From JAIVGV01 sp032229975 (GTDB taxonomy: Bacteria; Acidobacteriota; Blastocatellia; Pyrinomonadales; Pyrinomonadaceae), in contig JAVXVG010000027.1 of NCBI GenBank assembly GCA_032229975.1, positions 1 through 64,000 on the forward strand: a DNA stretch of 64,000 bases, in the 5' to 3' direction. Position numbers and translations under genes: made by a program. Shown here in pieces: positions 8,691-17,300 of this stretch. Position 1 is the first letter of the stretch, and the number at the start of each line of letters is the position of its first letter. The notes under the pieces were generated by a model. It was given only the letters and a program-made list of their open reading frames with translations, was not told the origin of the DNA and did no database searches.

Positions 8691-9785
8691 ATGAAACAGA
8701 TGAACGACTCGTCTTGCCTTAGTGTATGGTCCGTTGATGAATTTCTATGCTTATGCCGAGGGATAAGCGATGTCATCACTCATGAAAGAATCTCCCGCAT
8801 TGAAACACTTATTGATGCCTACATCTTATTCGATAATGTGTATGTCCCAGAACGCTATTTTAAGGAGCCAGAATTACTCATACTTAATTCAGATGAAAGC
8901 GTCTTTATTCCTGTGGAGCGCTCTTCCCTAACCTATTCAGATAATCTTGCTGATGGAATAACCATAGCAGTAGATGCTTACCTCAAGAGCTTCGAGGAAT
9001 TGAAAAAGGAAGATAAATACTGGTCCATGCAACATACCCCTGAACTCACCGAGCAGGATTATTATGCGCTAAGATTAGATTCACAAAGTTTTGCATGGCT
9101 TAGATTATGGCAATGGGGAGCGATTAACGAGATTGCTGGAAAGACACACTCAATTCCTATTTTCCCTTTGTCCTTAACTGGAGTAGAGAAAACTAACTTA
9201 CCGGTTAGAACCCCAGAGGAAGACATTATCTTGGAGCGGTATAGAGAATATTCATCTCATGCTGGAATCAAAATAACATCGGTTACGAAGTACCTTACAA
9301 CTCCATTTGCGGCAATTATTAAAGCTTTGCCTCCTTTTTTCTCTTTGCTGGTGGATCAATCTCTGAATAGAGATCATGCTATTGAAGTTCTTAAGTTGCT
9401 ACGCCGAGACTATAAAGAGTTTAGAGACGTGAGAAGGCGATTTATGCAAGAGCTAAATACTGCAAAGAATTTGAAAGACCAAACCGATGTTATAAATGAG
9501 TGGAATGCATCATGGGAAAGTCTGAGCCGTAATCAATTCAATATACCTTCATTTAGAGTACGGGCAAGAAAAGTATCTATAGCTGATGCCATAAAAATTC
9601 CTATTGATCCGGTTAAAGGGTCGGCACAAGTCGTTCTAAACAATTTGGTTGAATATTTAAAAGAGAGAAAGTCCTACAAGCAGTTTAGAATATTCGCTAC
9701 TCTCAATGAAGAGTTAGGAACAATAGATATTAATGGTAGCCGACTTCAAAAAGTATTTAACATCAACTCGATAAGGCTGACCTGA
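8691..9785 (+). CDS. Unrecognised 365-residue protein in the defence cargo
   Basis: I do not recognise this family. It is a soluble, mostly helical, charged protein without signal peptide or membrane segment. The N-terminal part (IDAYILFDNVYVPERYF) resembles the opening of many island-encoded hypothetical proteins that recur beside defence genes, but I see no catalytic motif. A GAAGGAG site at 8681-8687 precedes three possible starts (TTG 8688, ATG 8691, ATG 8700); spacing would suit 8700 best. It has its own transcription start after the 8561-8613 terminator and is convergent with the TIR gene, with 95 bp between their stops. It is AT-rich like the TIR gene, so the two may have arrived together. 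Confidence 0.7.
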   Translation: MKQMNDSSCLSVWSVDEFLCLCRGISDVITHERISRIETLIDAYILFDNVYVPERYFKEPELLILNSDESVFIPVERSSLTYSDNLADGITIAVDAYLKSFEELKKEDKYWSMQHTPELTEQDYYALRLDSQSFAWLRLWQWGAINEIAGKTHSIPIFPLSLTGVEKTNLPVRTPEEDIILERYREYSSHAGIKITSVTKYLTTPFAAIIKALPPFFSLLVDQSLNRDHAIEVLKLLRRDYKEFRDVRRRFMQELNTAKNLKDQTDVINEWNASWESLSRNQFNIPSFRVRARKVSIADAIKIPIDPVKGSAQVVLNNLVEYLKERKSYKQFRIFATLNEELGTIDINGSRLQKVFNINSIRLT

Positions 9786-9880
9786 TAAATACAGAATCGC
9801 TCAAGGGATTTGACAGCTCAGTTATATCGTTGATTTGGGTAGTTTATACCATCACATAATAATCTGGGTTCTGCATCTAC

Positions 9881-11446
9881 CTAACTACTTTCATTTCCTG
9901 ACAATGCGTCTTGCACTGCTTTAACAACTTGAACATAACCATCCTCTGGATATTGAAGTTTTTCTATAGGCACGGCATCTTTTGGCACGCCCTGAATCTG
10001 AGAAAATGCCAGGTTCCTATAATGACAAGGTCGTAAGAATACTGGAATAACAATCGCCTCGCCTCTATCGTTTCGTTGTATTGCATTTGACAACTCTTTC
10101 TCATAACAGTAATCCGACGCAATAAAATCTGCGCTTATTAGTAATAAAACAATTGTTGATTTTGATAGGTATTCCGCAATCTCTGATTCCCATTTGCTGC
10201 CCGGCTTAATTCCTCGGTCTGTAACAATCTTAATCTGCCGCTCACGAACAAGAGGAGATAGATGTTTTTCAATATTGTTTTTATGTAATTCATCGGCATG
10301 GCAATAGCTGATAAAAACCAACTTGGGGTCCATCTGCACACTACAAATAAGTGTATTAGCAATTTCTGCTGCTTCGGTGCGAAGCGACGCGGTTGTTGAG
10401 TGAGAAGTTGCAATTCTCAAAGACTCTTTAAAATCAGGTGCCCTGTTCCTAATAACACGTTGAATCCCTTTCCGTATATCTGAAAGGCTCTTCTTTACTT
10501 CACCTTTCAAAGAGTCGGGGCAACCCAAGGCAACTATGAGTTCGGAATCTGGTGTGATTACGTTGACATATGCAACTTCACTTTCGAACGCAGTTCGTAG
10601 TGCATGCATAAAAGGCGTTGCCGGTCTCGCGTAGGGTGCATCTACGAATTTACTCCTAAGAGAACCGTCTTCTTGAAATGCTTTGTATGTTAGAGTCTGA
10701 TCGAATGGGAGGACAGTTGTAGTAAGTGCAACAATCTGTTCTAGCGGAGAGCGCCCGTGTTTATGTCTTCCTCTAGCAAAAATGTTCATTGAATGCCAAC
10801 GCTTCCTCGAATCCATTGCAAGCATACTTGACTCTCCAACAGAAACCATAAACCATATACGATCAGCTAATGCCTCACCAACCAGTGTGCGAATAACTCT
10901 GCCCATATCTTCGGACAAGCTTTTCGTGGCTTGTTTTGGGCGATGCAAATCTCCTAGAAACTCATGTACGCGATCCTCAAGCCAAGAATACCCAGCCTCA
11001 AATGTTGTTTTGGCTAATACTGCAAATAAGGAAGCAAACCGCTCAAGTTGACTACTTGTATAGATAGCTAATCCTGCAAAACGTCCGTTTCCTCTTATCT
11101 TCTTTTTAATTGGCTCGATAAGTAAAGGTTGTTCATCACCAGAAGAGAAAATTAAAATGTTCATGAGGGCCGGGTTGAACATATCCTCGACAATTCTAAT
11201 ACTGTACACATCGTCTAAAAAAAATACTTCCGTTAAATTTGTATGTATCACCTGTGAGTCCATCTGAGGTGCACCATACTCCAACGTAGCTGAAATAAAA
11301 CACTTTAGTAAGTCTATCAGGCTAGCTTCCACGCTTATGCAAAGTGTGGGCAAGCTGGTTGAATCTTTTGATCCAAAAGACTCTTCCAGAAGTAGTGCTA
11401 CCGCACTACGAACTTTGTTAATCATCTCTTGATTGCTTAGAGGCAT
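9881..11446 (-). CDS. C-terminal TIR-domain protein, likely immune effector
   Basis: A 521-residue protein. Residues about 372-515 form a TIR domain: strand A PKLVFISYCHAD, the BB-loop region TDRGIKPGSKW, strand C TIVLLLISADF and the SDYCYEKEL helix that carries the probable catalytic Glu of NADase TIRs. The first 370 residues are an unrecognised mixed alpha/beta region, probably the sensor or oligomerisation part. No membrane segment is present. Bacterial TIR domains typically cleave NAD+ or make signalling nucleotides upon infection. The gene stands alone on the minus strand, and no adjacent SAVED, STING or Thoeris ThsA-type partner is visible, so the whole sensor-effector unit may be in this one chain. 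The start ATG is at 11446 with no clear ribosome binding site. Confidence 0.82.
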   Translation of the reverse strand: MPLSNQEMINKVRSAVALLLEESFGSKDSTSLPTLCISVEASLIDLLKCFISATLEYGAPQMDSQVIHTNLTEVFFLDDVYSIRIVEDMFNPALMNILIFSSGDEQPLLIEPIKKKIRGNGRFAGLAIYTSSQLERFASLFAVLAKTTFEAGYSWLEDRVHEFLGDLHRPKQATKSLSEDMGRVIRTLVGEALADRIWFMVSVGESSMLAMDSRKRWHSMNIFARGRHKHGRSPLEQIVALTTTVLPFDQTLTYKAFQEDGSLRSKFVDAPYARPATPFMHALRTAFESEVAYVNVITPDSELIVALGCPDSLKGEVKKSLSDIRKGIQRVIRNRAPDFKESLRIATSHSTTASLRTEAAEIANTLICSVQMDPKLVFISYCHADELHKNNIEKHLSPLVRERQIKIVTDRGIKPGSKWESEIAEYLSKSTIVLLLISADFIASDYCYEKELSNAIQRNDRGEAIVIPVFLRPCHYRNLAFSQIQGVPKDAVPIEKLQYPEDGYVQVVKAVQDALSGNESS

Positions 11447-11525
11447 ATTAACGCTTGTTGCAGTTTAACGTTATTGAACTACAACTCCTTTGAAAGTTAG
11501 CCTTGATATTGCTGATGTTGGATTT

Positions 11526-11624
11526 ATTAGAACGCATCTCATAAATACCTTCGGTGTAATTGTGAGCCGGTGTTTATATGGCCTTCCGTATTGGCTCAAG
11601 GTATTTATGAATAGGAGTTCTAAT
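11526..11624. other. Large imperfect hairpin element upstream of the TIR gene
   Basis: The segment 11526-11551 is matched by the inverted copy 11598-11624: 8 outer bases (ATTAGAAC / GTTCTAAT) and 12 inner bases (CATAAATACCTT / AAGGTATTTATG) pair perfectly around a short unpaired bulge. A further GAGCC/GGCTC stem lies inside the loop. No plausible protein is encoded. It could be a small structured RNA, a miniature transposable element or an att-type hairpin. Confidence 0.45.
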
Positions 11625-11923
11625 CAGATCGGTTGCGCCCGGATATTCCGTAGCGACAGAAATTACCGTTATCGATAATTCCCCCGATTACCTCCTGATC
11701 AAATGTAATGATGAAGTGAGTCCGACGATGCGTCTCGCCAGCGCAACCCTATGGAATATGAGTAAGGTAATCTTGCAGTGTATTGATGTCAACGGTGAGC
11801 GGAACAGCTTGAGCAGGCTATCGTGAGTGTCTTACATCTGTGGTTCCTAGGTCATAACAATGCCCGTTATAATAATCCTAATACGAAGAGTCAAAAACTC
11901 TTGATTAGCATTGCTCTTAGAAA
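11625..11923. other. Intergenic stretch, nothing recognised
   Basis: Between the hairpin element and the first transposon-end repeats there is about 300 bp of AT-rich DNA. I see no convincing reading frame, tRNA or terminator. It probably belongs to the sub-terminal region of unit 1. Confidence 0.5.
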
Positions 11924-12057
11924 TTCTCATTATATGCACGAAAAGTGACAGATATTCTCATCTTATGCACGACTATTTTCTCATTTTATGAGCGAACGTC
12001 GCCTGCAAGTTGTTGATCCTTCATATAGGCTATTCCCACTTTATGCCCGAACCTATA
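11924..12057 (+). repeat. Right end of Tn7-like unit 1 (four TnsB-type repeats)
   Basis: Four copies of a ~19-bp word lie in the same direction: 11924-11942, 11955-11972, 11976-11996 and 12033-12051 (consensus TTCNCACTTTATGCNCGAA), ending in CCTATA. A conserved spacer containing AAGTTGTTGATCC sits between copies 3 and 4. The same layout recurs at 21172-21274 and 24371-24504. A closely packed set of four is how Tn7 right ends are built, so I read these as transposase binding sites. Confidence 0.75.
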
Positions 12058-12061
12058 TCGG

Positions 12062-12130
12062 TGTCAGTTCGGGCATAAACCCTGAAATGATGGTGCATAA
12101 ACTGAGAAAATTTCGGGCATAAACTATGAA
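12062..12130 (-). repeat. Left end of Tn7-like unit 2 (three inverted TnsB-type repeats)
   Basis: Four bases after the unit 1 right end, TGTCAGTTCGGGCATAAAC begins (12062), and two more copies follow at 12091-12110 and 12111-12130. All three are inverted relative to the right-end copies. Three sites after a 5'-TGT is the usual form of a Tn7-type left end. The 300 bp that follow (12131-12430) hold only the promoter region of the radical SAM gene and no convincing gene. Confidence 0.68.
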
Positions 12131-12430
12131 TATGGGCAAGAAGAATTATGCGCTAAATGGAACTGATCTATTCATGACAGTCGTTGTTATAACGCATCTC
12201 TTTCCAAGCTACACTTTTACGGAAGACAAAATTTTTCTTTTACTTTAATTCCTCACAGTGTCCAAATCGATTTCCTCCTGCTGATCCTGAAGTGGTATTA
12301 TCCCCCTTGCTTCTACTGGTCTTTTGTAAAGAACCGTAAAGCACCTCTCAATGAACTCCCGAAGGGTGCTGTCTAACTCATTCCTGATGAGAAAATAGCT
12401 GCCTCTTTCACCCGACAAAGGAGTTTGGTC

Positions 12431-13513
12431 ATGCCCATGCAGGTCGCCCACCGTGCCGGCTCATTCATTAAGCAATTCGATGGCCCCGGTACTAATAAGA
12501 TCATCTGCTTCAAGTTCTGGCAGGCAGTAGTCGCCTCCGGGTGTCCGGGTGAGTGTGCTTACTGCTTTCTTCAGACTCAGTACCCTTACCGTAGCAAGCT
12601 CTATGATCTTAAGGGGACTCTCTTCGATAATCTCAGGGAGATGGTTCCTGAGGCGCGGAGGTGGTTAGCACAGACCGTCCCGGCAGGTCTTATTATTGGA
12701 GAAAACCAAGACGGACTTGCGTTTGAAAGCCCCTATAAAAAGCTGCTAGGCATAACGCCACTGGAACTGCTCATACCGCTCTTCAACGACGAGAACCCTA
12801 CCGGGCACACGCTCATCATCCTGTCGAAGTTTACTTCGACAGCGTATGCGGAGGCCTTCGGCCCTTCCCCAAACGTCGTCTTCTCTTGGTCGCTCTCTCT
12901 GCCCTCGATTAGCCGCGACTATGAAAAGAAAGTGGCGTCGCTAGAAGCGCGACTCGATAAGGCTGAACAGATGCGAAAGGATGGCTACCGCATCCGTTTT
13001 CGACTTGACGCTCTCGCCCCTATTCGAAACTGGAGGAGCGAACTTCGGGAAGTAATGCGTCGCATCAATGAGATCAAGCCGGAGATGCTGACCATCGGAG
13101 CTTTACGGGCTTCGAATAAGTCGGCACTGCGCCGGGCTGCTGAGAATAATGGGCGTGATGGATCAATCTTCGACCATATCTCAACGATTGATCCATCTGG
13201 CTTCAAGTATCGCACCGACGAAGAATTCCAGCAAAACATCTTCCAGCGTATTAAGGACCTGCTCCATCCAGAAATCAGGCTTGGTCTATGCAAGGAAGAT
13301 GCTTCTGTTTGGCAAGCTATCGGGGCTAATTGGCAAGGCTGTCACTGCCTAGGTGGGACGGCTGACGCGATTGCTGGGGATAGAGTACAGCTCCTAAACC
13401 AGCCGCAGAGACTCGTCCCGATCCAACGATCACTTCGACTGGATCGATCAGGCATGGGTCTCCCGCCTCATCGAGGCGGGCAAGCTCAGGGGGCTGGTGC
13501 GTGGGACGGGTAA
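12431..13513 (+). CDS. Radical SAM protein of the spore photoproduct lyase (SPL) type, 3' end rearranged
   Basis: The radical SAM [4Fe-4S] motif CX3CX2C is present as GCPGECAYCFLQTQYP near residue 40, followed by the SPL-like features of a TIM-barrel radical SAM protein (PAGLIIGENQDGLAFE, TLIILSKFTS, RFRLDALAPI). SPL repairs the UV spore photoproduct, but SPL-like proteins in non-sporulating bacteria are of unknown role. The ATG at 12431 has AAAGGAG 7 bp upstream. The C-terminus after about codon 13380 (DRVQLLNQPQRLV onwards) reads as the wrong frame of a TniQ remnant that is intact one frame away, so the original end has been lost and the last ~40 residues are probably spurious. The enzyme core and the Cys set are complete. 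Confidence 0.7.
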   Translation: MPMQVAHRAGSFIKQFDGPGTNKIICFKFWQAVVASGCPGECAYCFLQTQYPYRSKLYDLKGTLFDNLREMVPEARRWLAQTVPAGLIIGENQDGLAFESPYKKLLGITPLELLIPLFNDENPTGHTLIILSKFTSTAYAEAFGPSPNVVFSWSLSLPSISRDYEKKVASLEARLDKAEQMRKDGYRIRFRLDALAPIRNWRSELREVMRRINEIKPEMLTIGALRASNKSALRRAAENNGRDGSIFDHISTIDPSGFKYRTDEEFQQNIFQRIKDLLHPEIRLGLCKEDASVWQAIGANWQGCHCLGGTADAIAGDRVQLLNQPQRLVPIQRSLRLDRSGMGLPPHRGGQAQGAGAWDG

Positions 13514-13820
13514 GAAGAGATTATTCTTGGTAGAGCTAGAGAGCCTTAATAAGCTGAAGCGAGAATTGGATCAGCTATTGGATACCGAAGAGACCTGTCA
13601 TAGGTTAGAGGTCGGGCACCATCGACTCATGACCCTGGTGCGAAGCGGCCGACTGCGACCAGAGCGCGGGCCGAGTGTCGATGGCTTCGCAGAATGGAAA
13701 TTCACGGTGAAGGTGGTCGATGAATGTCGTGCTACATTAAGTGCTTACGCTGTTGAAGGGAACAGGCCATTCTTACAACTTTCCTTACATGGAATGGCTG
13801 AGCCGTGTGAATGTGCCTAG
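13398..13820 (+). pseudogene. TniQ/TnsD C-terminal remnant
   Basis: In the frame open from 13398 to 13820 the sequence reads as two helix-turn-helix-like repeats: WVSRLIEAGKLRGLV...RLFLVELESL and then LEVGHHRLMTLVRSGRL followed by VDGFAEWKF. This two-repeat arrangement is what I expect from the C-terminal DNA-binding half of TniQ/TnsD proteins. The N-terminal zinc region is absent and the frame is blocked by a TAA at 13395, so this is a decayed end of a second tniQ. It overlaps the radical SAM frame by about 115 bp, marking the rearrangement point. A GTG at 13497 could start a short product. Confidence 0.6.
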
Positions 13821-13937
13821 TCGGCTCATCACTCGATTTTGTCTGACGTTGGGATTTATTTACTATTGACAGCCGGCTCCCACTCGCATATCTTCCCTGC
13901 GCTCGCTGGTAAGCCCACGTAGGCCTCATGCCTGCCT

Positions 13938-14276
13938 TTGATAGGCCAATTTAGGAGATTCCTAAACATACTATCAAATCCGCAAAGTAGAGGCTTTATT
14001 GAGGCGGAGTATTCAAGCCTCTTCACCTATTCGCAACCGGAGTACCTCATGTCCGTCCTAGGCTTCCTTATCCTATACTGCTTCATCGTGTTGATGCTTT
14101 CCGGCACATGCGTCCTGATATACTCCCTGCTACGCCTCATGCTACGTGATTCACCTTTGCAACTGTCATTGCTGGGTATCAAAATGAAATTAAAACGAGC
14201 AAGTCTTAGCGATATCCGCGCATACGCTGTAGATTTTGATGAGATGATTTTTACTCACTTAGCAGTAAACTCCTAA
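13938..14276 (+). CDS. Small membrane protein, unknown
   Basis: A possible 112-residue protein with one strongly hydrophobic segment, long enough for one or two helices (SVLGFLILYCFIVLMLSG onward), then a basic loop and an acidic C-terminus. It starts with TTG, has no clear ribosome binding site and lies 69 bp before the large GHKL protein gene. It could be a membrane partner of that system or an accidental frame; I cannot tell. Confidence 0.4.
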   Translation: MIGQFRRFLNILSNPQSRGFIEAEYSSLFTYSQPEYLMSVLGFLILYCFIVLMLSGTCVLIYSLLRLMLRDSPLQLSLLGIKMKLKRASLSDIRAYAVDFDEMIFTHLAVNS

Positions 14277-14345
14277 GTTAATCTTTATGATTAACAACTG
14301 ACACTCTATCACTTTATTTTATCCTCTTACCCTGATCCTCATATT

Positions 14346-17300
14346 ATGCCAATCAAAAAGTCAGACGCCTCCGGGACAAGCCTTACAACCATTAATGGTG
14401 GAACGCTGACAGTAAGCTTCAGAGGCATCATAAAGATGTCGTTGGTTGAGCAAGAGCTTAGTCGAGCATATTCACAAACTTTAAAAGCGGATAAAACTTC
14501 ATTTGACCTAAGTTATATTTCTAGTATTGGTTACTGGCCAGCGGTTCTTATATTTAACTGGGCGGCAACTCTTAAAGAGAAAAAAGATAGGAAGGTTGAG
14601 TTAAAACTTCCCCGGTATTCAGAACTGAATAACCAGACCCGTAGAATACTTTTGGGCCAAGGTATAGTACAGCAACTAGACAAGATCGGAGTTGAAGTAC
14701 CTCATGGCTACACTCCTTTGCATAGACAGGGACAACCCCTTACCAGAATTTCCTCCATAGATAACCTTTGGTCCTCTTTGCAAGAGACCGCAGAAAGAAT
14801 AATCACGTTACAAAAGCTAACAACAACTACCGGGCGTATTCTGAGAGATGCATTTCAAACTATACTTTATGAACTCATAGAGAATGCTTATATTCACACG
14901 GAAGCAGCCTTCCCTCACTACGGGGTTTCACTCGCGAACACTGGAGAACCAACGTCGAGCTTCTATGGGTTAACCGAGCCTGGAGCTAATTATTTGGAGG
15001 TCTACGTAGGTGATTTAGGTCCAGGAATTCAGGCACGTCTTGAATCTTCAATGTCAGAAGACTACGTACCGCCATTTCGCTCAACCCACGAATTCCTCAA
15101 ACCTGAAAAGGTATTAGCCTATGCTTTAGAGTTTTCCACTACTAGTGATGTAGAAGGTCGTAAAAAGCGACTGCGAAAGCTGTTGAAAAGCCAAGAAGAT
15201 ATTGAGTCGACGCAAATAGCCACGGGATTATATTATGTTACCGAACTAACCCGATCTCTAGCTGGCCAATTACTCATTAGAACTCCCAAAGCATTCCTAA
15301 ATCTGAAATTTAATCCTAACCATTACGATCCGGATATTAAAGGCAGAAAAGAATTCGGAATGGGTAGTTTGGGTGCTATACCCGGTACCCACTATCTAGT
15401 ACAGCTCCCGCTGGTTCTTAAGACTGTTAATAGACCAGTTGTTACAAACACTAGATCGTCTCCAAAGCCAATACCTATACGAGTCCTAGATTCGTTTGGC
15501 GACATGAGTCACTCTCAGCCTATTGAGGCAGCACTGTATTCAGCCATAACCAAGACGGACGAATATTTGATGAGGAATAGAGCGTCCGAACAGATTGTGC
15601 TTATTCCGCAGCCCCGGTTTCAACTGCCTTCACGAGCTGAGGCGCTGTTCATCAGGGCTACTCAATCCATGATGCATGGCCAGTGCCGCGTCCTCTGGGC
15701 TAATCGGCACGCGCGTTTCACTATAAAACAGCCGTCTAGCATCGATTCTCAGGAGATTTCCTTTGCGGGACAGGCAATGCTAGTCGGCGACCTACTCTCA
15801 AACAGCTTCAGTGCAATCGGTCATGAGGATCCCAGATGGGAACCATTGCTAGGTGCTTCGGATCAACAGGGTAATACTCTAAGTCTGCAAGATAGTCTTA
15901 TCCTAAATGTGAGAGACAAATACAGAAAGCATGAAGAGCAATTATTAAAGTTAATCTTAAATAGCCACGGCATTAAACACACTGGGGAATCCTTCCTAAT
16001 TGAGGGCCAATATTACACAGAAACATTCTTCGAGATAGATAGAATATGGGACGAGCCAGACAATATTCGCTTATTTGCTGAATGGGCGCTAACTAAGATT
16101 GATCCTAAGATTGATGTGTTGATTGCACATTCAGCGCCTGTTCACCCATTAGTAGATGCACTAGCCGCCTTAATAAAAGAGTATGTGGGAATTGATCCGA
16201 TTGTTGTCGAACATGAGCTTAACCAATCGCCTGCCAAGACGATTTCCAGACTAGTTTCGCTTGCGGGCCATAGTGCGGTCATTATCACTGACGTAATCTG
16301 TACGGGCGACAGAATAAATGAGTTTTTGAGCTTGGCAACTAATATAGAGATTAAAAACATTATTACCCTTGTCGATGGTCGCTCTGACGAGTCGGAAAAT
16401 CCTATCTATTGGGCGCTGTCTAAAAACAAGCAACTTCTTCGGGTTGATGCTGTCCATAACGAGAAGATAGCGGTCTATAAAGATCCCCCAAAGAGAGGAC
16501 GCAGTACTGATGACACCAACACGGCACATGCTGAACGAGTTTACGTTATCGACCGTGACACACGTGCACCGGCTCTTTATGTTCGACCAGCGAAACCGCA
16601 ACTTACTGTCGAGGAGGTACTGAAAGGCCCTGCAAAAAGATCAAAAGCACTTCTTTGTGGACATATTGAACATAACGATAGACATCATTTGTACTTCCTT
16701 CATTTTCCGAAACTATTTTCAAGCTTACAAGAGGAAATTAAGACTTGGGTCAATAGCCAGATTAACTATGTCAGGCAAAGCGCACGAGCGCGAAATCAAC
16801 AGTGGTATGGATACATTTATAACCCTGATGAAAGCCTTTCTTGGATGACAGAGTTCCTCACCACTCTTGTACCCAAGACAGCTCTACGTGTATTGTCGAG
16901 TGAACATTTAAAAGCCCCTCTCCCTCCTCGCGAGGGCGATCCTGAAGGTAACTGGGTAATTATCCTCCCTGCATTAGCTAGTGGTGAGACCGCCCGCTTA
17001 TGTATAGAGTACGTATCCCGCCACAATCCAGCTACTATCCTACTTCTGTGTATTGCTTCAAGGATGGATCCATACACCTTGACGTTCTACACAAATATCA
17101 GTCGATATGGAGACGCGGACTTGCGTACGGCAAGTTTTTTAGAGTTTCCGGTGCCTGCATTTGAAAGCAAGTGGGTGTGCCCACAATGTGCAGAGTTGGC
17201 AAAGCTAAGGGAGCTTAGGATAGCCACTACAAATGATATGAGCAGCCTTGCTGAATCCCTTACGCGGAAGATTGCCGCAAATAAAGCCATTCCATCAGGC

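Noticed and set aside
11490..11678. 62-residue plus-strand frame
   Set aside because: It spans the hairpin element at 11526-11624 and its translation follows the stem arms, so it is a by-product of the repeat.
12245..12451. Minus-strand 68-residue frame in front of the radical SAM gene
   Set aside because: It overlaps the radical SAM start and ribosome binding site, has no ribosome binding site of its own, and lies where the promoter is expected. Parts look protein-like (LREFIERCFTVLYKRP), but not enough to call.
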